Below are positions 1-7,160 of a DNA stretch of 64,000 nt, piece after piece. Position numbers and translations under genes: made by a program. The notes beneath the pieces are model-generated. The model was not told the DNA's origin. It saw only the letters and a program-made list of their open reading frames with translations, and ran no database searches. This DNA is from Pseudomonas graminis (GTDB lineage: Bacteria; Pseudomonadota; Gammaproteobacteria; Pseudomonadales; Pseudomonadaceae), in NCBI RefSeq assembly GCF_001705435.1, contig NZ_MDEN01000053.1:62001-126000 (forward strand). Reading direction: 5' to 3'. Position 1 is the stretch's first letter. The number at the start of each line of letters is the position of its first letter.

Positions 1-1215
1 CAGGCCTAGTCTTCTCACTGTCTCCTTGCGCTGGTTTCCAAAGTGTGAGCTAAGATAGCTATCCCCTCTCCTAAAACCATTTTTTTCAAATGTTGCGCAA
101 ATGTCAGAAAAATTCAAGTCGTTGGTTTTTTTGCGGCCGCAGCCGCCAGTTATGGGTGTGCCGAACTTCGCGTTGGCTAACCGCTGTTGCCTGAACTGCC
201 ATAGTTCATCGCTCTGAGCGATCGCCCAGTCCTTAACGGTTTTTATATCCTGGCTTATCTTATTAAATAAAATTTCGATTGCTTGGCTGTCAGTTATGTG
301 GAGCGGCACTTCTGTCATGAGTTTGTATTTCACAGTTACGCCATGATCGCTCATTTTTATTTTAATTTTGTCTAGATGTTTACGCTTTGCTTCCTGACGA
401 GGAATAGCGCCGTCTGGTTTTGCCCAAATTTTGCTATCGATGAAAATTCGGGTCATTAGTACCGCGGTATCTGCCCATTGACTTCTAATATCATCCATAT
501 CAGCGTTTTCTGTTATGCGTCTGATATAGAAGTCCTTCATGAACATTCTAGCGAAGAACGTAACCCCGTCAGGCCTCTGAAAAGCTTCCGCGGGGTACTT
601 GTCAGCATTTGACGATATGTATTCCGCGATCGCGTTTATATGCCAGGTTGACGGGCGCGCATGCTTTGCGCAATAAAGTCTGGCTGCGTAATAGAATCTT
701 GTTGCGAAAGCCTCGCCGTGTGTGTTCCACAGCCCACTCAATTTCAAATTGACAGATGCCTTCTTCCGGCTGGTGACCGTCCATCCCTCCCAATACGTCA
801 CTTTGTCCAAGTTCACCTTGGATTTCTTGGTGAACCAATCGGCTGAGTAGTCGTCTCGGAGCGTGACCGCCCAGACGATAGCCTGAACATCGGGATGGTG
901 CTCGGCTATGCAGTTGATCATTTGCACGAAGCTTCTGGCATACCGGGCCCGGAGTTTGGGGTTCAGATCGGAAAAGTCTTCATCGGACAGCGCGCCCAGG
1001 AAGCCCCGCGTCGCTGCGTTCAATGCTGCCGAATCGTTTTCAAACGAGGTGATTCTGGTATCTGTGATGGAGCAATAGCATTCGAACAGCTTGATCGCCC
1101 CGGTGGGATAGTCGTTAACCGCAAGCCAAGCGGCCTCAAAAGCTGTGATCACTGTCGGAGAAATCGAGAGGTAAGGGTAGGGCTGGATGCGCGCGAGTGA
1201 GTTGACGATTGTCAT
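1..1215 (-). CDS. Unrecognised protein, 3' end beyond window; possible mobile-element gene
   Basis: A minus-strand frame is open without a stop from an ATG at 1215 to the left edge, giving 405 codons, so the C-terminus is outside the window. The protein starts MTIVNSLARIQPYPYLSIS, is basic in its second half (RQEAKRKHLDKIKIK near residue 290) and has no signal peptide or membrane segment. I do not recognise the family. Its second half uses many A/T-ending codons (ATA, TTA, AAT), unlike the genes to its right. It begins only 93 bases from the point where the sugar ATPase gene is cut. From this I infer that it belongs to an integrated element. A large protein of a multi-gene recombinase module is possible but unproven. 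Confidence 0.75.
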   Translation of the reverse strand, partial: MTIVNSLARIQPYPYLSISPTVITAFEAAWLAVNDYPTGAIKLFECYCSITDTRITSFENDSAALNAATRGFLGALSDEDFSDLNPKLRARYARSFVQMINCIAEHHPDVQAIVWAVTLRDDYSADWFTKKSKVNLDKVTYWEGWTVTSRKKASVNLKLSGLWNTHGEAFATRFYYAARLYCAKHARPSTWHINAIAEYISSNADKYPAEAFQRPDGVTFFARMFMKDFYIRRITENADMDDIRSQWADTAVLMTRIFIDSKIWAKPDGAIPRQEAKRKHLDKIKIKMSDHGVTVKYKLMTEVPLHITDSQAIEILFNKISQDIKTVKDWAIAQSDELWQFRQQRLANAKFGTPITGGCGRKKTNDLNFSDICATFEKNGFRRGDSYLSSHFGNQRKETVRRLGL

Positions 1216-1250
1216 GGCCCTGACCCTGTAATTGACGTTCCTGGCCCTGA
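1202..1250. repeat. Direct repeat pair near the putative element end
   Basis: TTGACG followed by TGGCCCTGA occurs twice: TTGACG at 1202-1207 with TGGCCCTGA at 1215-1223, and TTGACG at 1232-1237 with TGGCCCTGA at 1242-1250. The spacing inside the pair is 7 in one copy and 4 in the other. The start codon of the left-edge gene lies in the first copy. Repeats like this beside an integration boundary could be recombinase-binding sites; that role is inference. Confidence 0.45.
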
Positions 1251-1308
1251 GCCTAGAAGGCTTTTGCGGCTGTGACAAGAAAATGCATGCAGTAAAGTTA
1301 GATATCGC

Positions 1309-2280
1309 ATGGCCGAAATCTACGAGCTGTCCGACCGGGTCTCAGTGCTGCGCGACGGTGAGTACGTCGGCATGCTGGAACGGGACGGCCTGTCGGCCGA
1401 GGCATTGGTGAAGATGATGGTCGGCCGCGACCTGTCCGGTTTCTACAAAAAAGAACATGCCGCCTACGACCCCGGCGCGGTGGTGATGCGCGTGCGCGAC
1501 ATGGCCGACGGCAAGCGCGTCAAACCGTGCAGCTTCGATCTCCATGCGGGCGAAGTGCTGGGCATCGCCGGGCTGGTCGGGGCAGGGCGCACGGAACTGG
1601 CGCGACTGATTTTCGCTGCCGATTCGCGCACCTCCGGCAGCCTTGAAGTGGCCGGCAAGGCGATCACCGATCTGCGCAACCCCACCGACGCCATCCGTGC
1701 GGGGGTGGTTTACCTGACCGAAGATCGCAAGGCCCAGGGCCTGTTTCTGGACATGAGCGTGCGCGACAACATCAACGTCTGCGCCTGCGTGCCCGACGCC
1801 CATGCCGGTGGCGTGCTGGATCGCGGCCGTGGCGCACAGCGGGCAATCGAGGCGATCCGTTCGCTCTCGATCCGCGTGGCGTCGGGCAAGGTCAATGTCG
1901 GCGCGCTGTCCGGCGGCAATCAGCAGAAAGTGCTGCTGGCGCGGCTGCTGGAGGTCAAGCCCCACGTGCTGATTCTCGATGAGCCCACCCGCGGCGTGGA
2001 CATCGGCTCGAAGTCCGAGATCTACCGCATCATCAACGAACTGGCCAAGGCCGGCGTCGGCATTGTGGTGATCTCCAGCGAGCTGCCGGAAATCATCGGC
2101 ACCTGCGACCGTGTGCTGATCATGCGCGAAGGCGAGCTGGTGGCCGAAGTCGGCGGGGCGTCGGGGCAAGAGATCTCCCAGGAGCGGATCATCGATCTGG
2201 CGACGGGGAGCGAGAACGCCGCAGCCGCCGCGGCCCACGGCGCCCGCGATACTTTCGACCACCCCATTCAACAACAATAA
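1309..2280 (+). pseudogene. Sugar ABC transporter ATPase, first nucleotide-binding domain missing
   Basis: This is the C-terminal part of an RbsA-type double ATPase (family length about 500-520; 323 codons here from ATG 1309). The fragment starts at the H-loop region of domain 1 ([19 protein letters not shown]), so that domain's Walker A, signature and Walker B are gone. Domain 2 is complete: Walker-A-like GLVGAGRT at 88-95, signature LSGGNQQK at 200-207, Walker B LILDEP at 221-226. The upstream in-frame codons are unrelated and reach a stop at 1273-1275. Since domain 1 carries the canonical catalytic site in this family, an active importer is unlikely. The break at about 1303-1308 coincides with the left-edge gene region. 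Confidence 0.85.
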
Positions 2281-2296
2281 AAAAGGAACCCAGGCC

Positions 2297-3289
2297 ATGA
2301 GTCTGCCCCTGGAAAACTCGCCCACCGTTGCCGCCATCAGCAAGCGTGAACGGGTCCGCGAACTGATGCGCACCGTCGGCATGCTGCCGGTGCTGATCCT
2401 GTTGCTGATCGGCTTTTCGCTGATGACCGACACCTTCATGAGCTGGCAGAACCTGTCGATCATCACCCAGCAGGCCTCGGTCAACGTGGTGTTGGCGGCG
2501 GGCATGACCTTCGTCATTCTGACCGCCGGCATCGACCTGTCCGTGGGGGCGATTCTCGCGGCCTCTGCAGTGGTCGCCCTGCAAGCGTCGATGTCACCGC
2601 AGTTCGGCATGCTCGGCATCGCCGCCGGTGTCGGCTTCGGCCTGCTGCTGGGGCTGGTCAACGGTGGACTGATCGCGTTCATGCGCCTGCCGCCGTTCAT
2701 CGTCACCCTCGGCGCACTCACCGCCATGCGCGGCCTGGCGCGTCTGCTGGCCGACGACAAAACCGTGTTCAACCCCGACCTGCCGTTCGCCTTCATCGGC
2801 AACGACTCGGTGCTCGGCGTGCCGTGGCTGGTGATCATCGCCGTCGCAGTCATCGCGGCGTCGTGGTTCATCCTGCGCCGCACGGTGATGGGCGTGCAGA
2901 TCTACTCGGTGGGCGGCAATCCCGAAGCGGCGCGCCTGTCCGGGATCAAGGTGTGGAAGGTGTTGCTGTTCGTCTACGCGGTCTCCGGCGCGCTGGCCGG
3001 GCTCGGCGCGGTGATGAGCGCTTCCCGCCTGTTCGCTGCCAACGGCCTGCAGCTGGGCCAGTCCTACGAGCTCGACGCCATCGCGGCGGTGATCCTCGGC
3101 GGCACCAGTTTCACCGGCGGCGTCGGCACCATCGGCGGCACCCTGATTGGCGCGCTGATCATCGCCGTGTTGACCAACGGTCTGGTGCTGCTGGGCGTTT
3201 CCGATATCTGGCAATACATCATCAAAGGCATCGTCATCATCGGGGCGGTGGCCCTGGACCGCTATCGCCAATCCGGTGCGCGGACCTGA
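2297..3289 (+). CDS. Sugar ABC transporter permease (RbsC family)
   Basis: This 330-residue inner-membrane permease of the BPD_transp_2 family would form the translocation pore of a pentose/hexose importer with the ATPase and binding protein beside it. It has about eight to ten hydrophobic segments and the family signature around GIDLSVGAILAASAVVALQA. Near the C-terminus LDAIAAVILGGTSFTGGVGT matches the conserved loop that contacts the ATPase. An AAGGA ribosome-binding site lies just ahead of ATG 2297, 16 bases after the ATPase stop, so the genes form an operon. The substrate cannot be told from sequence. The gene looks intact although its partner ATPase is truncated. Confidence 0.9.
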   Translation: MSLPLENSPTVAAISKRERVRELMRTVGMLPVLILLLIGFSLMTDTFMSWQNLSIITQQASVNVVLAAGMTFVILTAGIDLSVGAILAASAVVALQASMSPQFGMLGIAAGVGFGLLLGLVNGGLIAFMRLPPFIVTLGALTAMRGLARLLADDKTVFNPDLPFAFIGNDSVLGVPWLVIIAVAVIAASWFILRRTVMGVQIYSVGGNPEAARLSGIKVWKVLLFVYAVSGALAGLGAVMSASRLFAANGLQLGQSYELDAIAAVILGGTSFTGGVGTIGGTLIGALIIAVLTNGLVLLGVSDIWQYIIKGIVIIGAVALDRYRQSGART

Positions 3290-3353
3290 TCCAACCTTGT
3301 ATGGCTGCACGCGTTTCAACGAAGACTCCGACAATAATCACAAGAGAGAACCC

Positions 3354-4295
3354 ATGAACGTCAAACGCAAATTCCCCGCTGTCGTGTCCCTGTGCCTGGC
3401 CGCGTTGCTGTCCCAGGGCGTTGAAGCCCGCGAGCTGAAATCCGTCGGCATCACCCTCGGTTCCCTGGGCAACCCGTATTTCGTCACCCTGGCCGACGGC
3501 GCCAAGGCCAAGGCCATGGAGCTCAACCCCGCTGTCAAAGTGACCTCCGTCTCCGCCGATTACGACCTGAGCAAGCAGTTCTCGCAGATCGACAACTTTA
3601 TTGCCTCGGGCGTCGACCTGATCCTGATCAACGCGGTGGACCCGAAGGCCATTGCTTCGGCCGTCAAAAAGGCACAGGCCGCCGGCATCAAGGTCGTGGC
3701 CGTCGACGTCAGCGCTGCCGGCGTCGATGCCACCGTGCAGACCGACAACGTCGAAGCGGGCAAGCTGGCCTGCCAGTTCATCGTCGACAAGCTGTCGGGC
3801 AAGGGTAACGTGATCATCCAGAACGGCCCGCAGGTGACCGCCGTCACCGATCGCGTCACCGGTTGCAAATCGGCCTTCGCCGCCGCGCCGGACATCAAGA
3901 TTCTCTCCGACGATCAGGACGCCAAAGGCTCCCGCGAAGGTGGCCTGAACGCGATGCAGGGTTACCTGACGCGCTTCCCGAAAATCGACGGCCTGTTCGC
4001 GATCAACGACCCCCAGGCGATCGGCAGTGACCTGGCCGCCAAGCAACTGAAACGCAGCGGCATCGTCATCACATCGGTGGACGGCGCGCCAGACATCGAG
4101 CAGGCCCTCAAGGCCGACACCTCGATTCAGGCCTCTGCCAGCCAGGACCCTTGGGCCATGGCGCAGCAAGCAGTGGTCATTGGTAACGATCTGCTCAACG
4201 ACAAAAAGCCGGCTGAAGCGGTCACCCAACTCACGCCGAAACTGATCACCCGCGACAACGTCGGTTCCTACAGCGGCTGGTCCAGCAAGCACTGA
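3354..4295 (+). CDS. Periplasmic sugar-binding protein (RbsB-like)
   Basis: This 313-residue protein has an N-terminal signal peptide (MNVKRKFPAVVSLCLAALLS, cleavage probably after the VEA at about 23-25) and a type-1 periplasmic-binding fold of the Peripla_BP_4 kind. Typical elements are LGNPYFVTLADGAKAKA, the hinge segment IASGVDLILINAVDP and GLFAINDPQAIGSDLAAKQL. It would deliver a monosaccharide to the neighbouring permease. I chose ATG 3354, preceded by AAGAGAGA, over the longer frame from 3276 because it begins the signal peptide. It lies 64 bases after the permease in the same operon. The ligand is unknown; ribose-like sugars are the family norm. Confidence 0.9.
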   Translation: MNVKRKFPAVVSLCLAALLSQGVEARELKSVGITLGSLGNPYFVTLADGAKAKAMELNPAVKVTSVSADYDLSKQFSQIDNFIASGVDLILINAVDPKAIASAVKKAQAAGIKVVAVDVSAAGVDATVQTDNVEAGKLACQFIVDKLSGKGNVIIQNGPQVTAVTDRVTGCKSAFAAAPDIKILSDDQDAKGSREGGLNAMQGYLTRFPKIDGLFAINDPQAIGSDLAAKQLKRSGIVITSVDGAPDIEQALKADTSIQASASQDPWAMAQQAVVIGNDLLNDKKPAEAVTQLTPKLITRDNVGSYSGWSSKH

Positions 4296-4321
4296 GACGC
4301 AGGCCTGAAGGAGTCGTTGCC

Positions 4322-5320
4322 GTGATCAAAATGGAAGACGTGGCGAAGCGGGCGCGGGTGTCGACGTCGACCGTTTCACACGTGCTCAACGGCACGCGCA
4401 AGGTCAGCGCCAAGACGGTGGAAGCGGTGCAGCGGGCGGTTCAGGAGTTGGGCTACGTCCCCAACACCCTGGCGCGCTCGCTGGCCCGTTCGCGCACCAA
4501 CACCATCGGCGTGGCGATCTCGGCGCTGTCGAACCACTATTTCAGCGAGACCGTGCACGCCATCGAAACCGAATGCGCGCGCCACGGCATCATGATGTTG
4601 TTCGTCGACACCCACGACGATCCCGCCCAGGAACTGCGCGTGGTTCAGGCGCTGCACCATCGTCGCGTCGACGGGATTCTGCTCGCGCCGTCCAGCGACC
4701 CGCAGCAGGCTGCGTTGGCCTACCTGCGCAGCAACGCCATTCCCAGCGTGCTGGTGGACCGGATGGCGGTCGAGGGTTTCGATCAGGTCGGCGTCGAGAA
4801 TCGCCAGGCCACCCGCGAGTTGGTCGCTCATCTGATCGGCCACGGTCACCGGCGCATCGGCATGATTGCCGGGCATCGCGGCCTGAGCACGACGGAGGAG
4901 CGGATCGAGGGCTACCGGCAGGCGCTGTTGGACGCTGACGTACCGTGGGATCCGCAGTTGCTGATCGACGGCGAGTCGAACAGCGAATCCGCACGGGTCG
5001 CCACTGCTCAGTTGTTGCGCCTGAACCCGCCGCCCACGGCGATTCTGGCGGCGAATAACCTGATGACCATTGGCGCGATGCACGCCTTGCGTGACGCCCA
5101 CATCGACGTGCCCGAGCAAATGGCGCTGGTGGGTTTTGATGATTTCGACTGGGCGGATTTTTTCCTGCCGCGCTTGAGCGTGATTGCTCAGCCGGTGCAG
5201 GCCCTGGGCGCGCGGGCGGTGCAGTTGCTGTTGCAGCGCATCGATAAGCCCGAGGGCAAACGAGTGTCGGAGCGACTGGCGCCGACCTTACGGATTCGCA
5301 ACTCGTGCGGGTGCCCTTGA
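4322..5320 (+). CDS. LacI-family transcriptional regulator
   Basis: This 332-residue repressor has an N-terminal LacI helix-turn-helix (MEDVAKRARVSTSTVSHVLN) and hinge helix (YVPNTLARSLARSRTNTIGV), followed by a periplasmic-binding-like effector domain that would sense the transported sugar or its phosphate. The GTG at 4322 is the best start because AAGGAG at 4308-4313 sits 8 bases ahead of it; an ATG at 4331 is the alternative. It follows the binding-protein gene by 26 bases and precedes the kinase, so it is probably the local, autoregulated repressor of this sugar operon. Confidence 0.92.
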   Translation: MIKMEDVAKRARVSTSTVSHVLNGTRKVSAKTVEAVQRAVQELGYVPNTLARSLARSRTNTIGVAISALSNHYFSETVHAIETECARHGIMMLFVDTHDDPAQELRVVQALHHRRVDGILLAPSSDPQQAALAYLRSNAIPSVLVDRMAVEGFDQVGVENRQATRELVAHLIGHGHRRIGMIAGHRGLSTTEERIEGYRQALLDADVPWDPQLLIDGESNSESARVATAQLLRLNPPPTAILAANNLMTIGAMHALRDAHIDVPEQMALVGFDDFDWADFFLPRLSVIAQPVQALGARAVQLLLQRIDKPEGKRVSERLAPTLRIRNSCGCP

Positions 5321-5345
5321 GCGTCCGCTGCCAGTCACCGGATTT

Positions 5346-5420
5346 TCAGGCACTGAACTCTCAAGCACCGAATGCTCAAGCACCGAACGCTCAAGCACCG
5401 AACTTTCAGGAACCGAATTT
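5346..5420 (+). repeat. Five tandem 15-bp units upstream of the kinase
   Basis: Five consecutive 15-base units, consensus TCAAGCACCGAA followed by three variable bases, fill 5346-5420 and end two bases before the kinase ATG. The outer units diverge (TCAGGCACTGAA, TCAGGAACCGAA) and the three middle ones are nearly identical. The array occupies most of the 102-base gap after the LacI gene. The last unit supplies the only ribosome-binding-like AGGAA. Such an array could change length by slippage; no function is known. Confidence 0.8.
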
Positions 5421-5422
5421 TC

Positions 5423-6907
5423 ATGAATCACCTTGTTTCCCTGGGCATCGACCTCGGCACGTCCGAGCTCAAGGCCGTGCTGCTGGACGGCGAAGGCGTG
5501 GTGCTGGCCCAGGCCGGTGCGCGGGTGGAAGTCAGCCGCCGGCAGTCGGGCTGGTCGGAGCAGAACCCCGCCGATTGGTGGCAGGCCTGCCTGTCAGCGC
5601 TCGGGCAGTTGCGGGCAAGCGATCCCCAGGCATGGGCGCGGGTCGGCTGCATCGGCTTGTCGGGGCAGATGCACGGTGCCGTTCTGTTGGGTGCGGCGGA
5701 GCAGGTGCTGTACCCGGCGATTCTTTGGGACGACTCCCGCGCTGTGCTTCAGGCATCGCAGCTGAACAACGATTTTCCGGAGTACGCCGGCGTCACCGGC
5801 AGCCTGGCCATGGCCGGGCTCACCGCGCCGAAGCTGTTGTGGATGCAGCAACACGAACCCCAGGTGTTCGCGCGCATCGCCAGCGTGCTGTCGCCGAAGG
5901 ATTACCTGCGTTTGCTGCTGACCGGCGAGCAGGTGAGTGACATGTCCGACGCCGCTGGCACGTTGTGGCTGGATGTGGCCAAGCGCGAGTGGTACGCGCC
6001 GATGCTTCACGCCACCGGGCTGACGATCGAGCACATGCCCCGGTTGCTGGAGGCCGATCAACCGTCGGCCGGGCTGAGTGCCGAGGCAGCGCATGCGTTG
6101 GGCTTGCCGCTGGGTCTGCCTGTAGCCGCAGGCGGTGGCGACAACCCGGTTTCCGCAGTGGGCATCGGCGCGATCAACGCCGGTGATGCGTTCGTCACCC
6201 TTGGCACCAGCGCGGCCATCGTCGCCATCACCGATCATCCGGCGGGCAATCCGGGCAGCGCCGTGCACAGCTTCTGCCACGCGCTGCCGCAGCGCTGGTA
6301 CACCATGGGCGCGATGCTGGCCGGGGCGAGTTGCCTGCGCTGGGTCACTCGGTTGCTGGGTCAGCCCGGTGAGCAGGCGTTGCTCGATCAGGTTCACGCT
6401 GAGTTGCCGGTCGATCAGCCGGTGGCGGTTTCCAGTCCACTGTTTCTGCCCTACCTCGCGGGCGAGCGCACGCCGCACAACGACCCGCTGTTGCGCGGTG
6501 GATTCATGAACCTGGCTTATGACTGCACGCCAGCGATGCTGGGTTATGCGGTACTGGAGGGCGTCGGTTTCGGGCTGCTGGACGCGATGAACGCCACGCT
6601 GTCCGCCGGCGCGACGGTCAACGCCTGCGCCCTGGTGGGCGGCGGTGCACGCAGCGAATACTGGGCGCAGTTACTCGCCAACATCCTTGATCGCGAGGTG
6701 TACACGTTGCACGGCAGCGAACTCAGCGCCTGCATTGGCGCGGCGAAGCTGGGATTTCTGTCGATCGGGGAGGGGGCCGAGTGGCTGAAGCGGGGGATGG
6801 CGGTGAAGGCGCGGTATCAGCCGATGCCGGCGGTGCAGGGGGCGTTGAAGGCCCGCTATGCGAAATTCAAAGGCTTGCTCGGTGCTGCGCAGGGATTGCG
6901 TGGGTGA
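5423..6907 (+). CDS. xylB: FGGY-family sugar kinase, xylulokinase-like
   Basis: This 494-residue cytoplasmic ATP-dependent kinase of the FGGY family is the usual length for XylB. The N-terminal phosphate loop is GIDLGTSELKAVLLDGEG, followed by the substrate segment GLSGQMHGAVLL typical of xylulokinases. The second domain carries GGGDNPVSAVGIGAINAGDAF and the adenosine-site motif ALVGGGARSEYWAQLLAN. It would phosphorylate D-xylulose or a similar ketose/polyol brought in by the upstream transporter. ATG 5423 is chosen because the family begins just before GIDLGTS; the frame extends upstream only through the tandem repeat. It is the last gene of the operon. Exact substrate is not certain. Confidence 0.85.
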   Translation: MNHLVSLGIDLGTSELKAVLLDGEGVVLAQAGARVEVSRRQSGWSEQNPADWWQACLSALGQLRASDPQAWARVGCIGLSGQMHGAVLLGAAEQVLYPAILWDDSRAVLQASQLNNDFPEYAGVTGSLAMAGLTAPKLLWMQQHEPQVFARIASVLSPKDYLRLLLTGEQVSDMSDAAGTLWLDVAKREWYAPMLHATGLTIEHMPRLLEADQPSAGLSAEAAHALGLPLGLPVAAGGGDNPVSAVGIGAINAGDAFVTLGTSAAIVAITDHPAGNPGSAVHSFCHALPQRWYTMGAMLAGASCLRWVTRLLGQPGEQALLDQVHAELPVDQPVAVSSPLFLPYLAGERTPHNDPLLRGGFMNLAYDCTPAMLGYAVLEGVGFGLLDAMNATLSAGATVNACALVGGGARSEYWAQLLANILDREVYTLHGSELSACIGAAKLGFLSIGEGAEWLKRGMAVKARYQPMPAVQGALKARYAKFKGLLGAAQGLRG

Positions 6908-6940
6908 CAACATGATGATCGATGATCATCAAATCAAAAG

Positions 6941-7122
6941 CTTCCCGGCTATAGCCGGTCCCACTGACTGCATGCAGTGAGTAATGATCGTTCCCACGCT
7001 CCGCGTGGGAATTCATACCATGACGCTCCGCGTCAGCTTTGGGACGCGGAGCGTCCAGTCCTGCATTCCCACGCGGAGCGTGGGAACGATCAAAAGGCTT
7101 CCCGGCTAAAGCCGGTCCTACA
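6941..7122. repeat. REP palindrome cluster with an inverted hairpin pair
   Basis: Two REP copies (CTTCCCGGCTATAGCCGGTC from 6941, CTTCCCGGCTAAAGCCGGTC from 7098) flank a second repeat type. That second type, TGATCGTTCCCACGCTCCGC at 6985 onward, recurs inverted at 7066-7092, with a GACGCTCCGCGTC palindrome between. The gap separates convergent genes, so the palindromes may also stop transcription of the kinase and paoC genes. Confidence 0.85.
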
Positions 7123-7160
7123 GCTGGGAAGAGGACGGTTAGGGCGCTGGAGTTTCCGGC

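Noticed and set aside
895..1200. Plus-strand frame of 101 residues near the left edge
   Set aside because: It lies opposite the longer minus-strand frame open to the edge, which has better coding character.
1..1308. Insertion sequence end
   Set aside because: No terminal inverted repeat, no DDE transposase motif and no short target duplication could be seen at the junction.
5346..5420. Possible CRISPR-like array
   Set aside because: Units are 15 bases and directly adjacent without spacers, and there are no cas genes; it is a simple tandem repeat.
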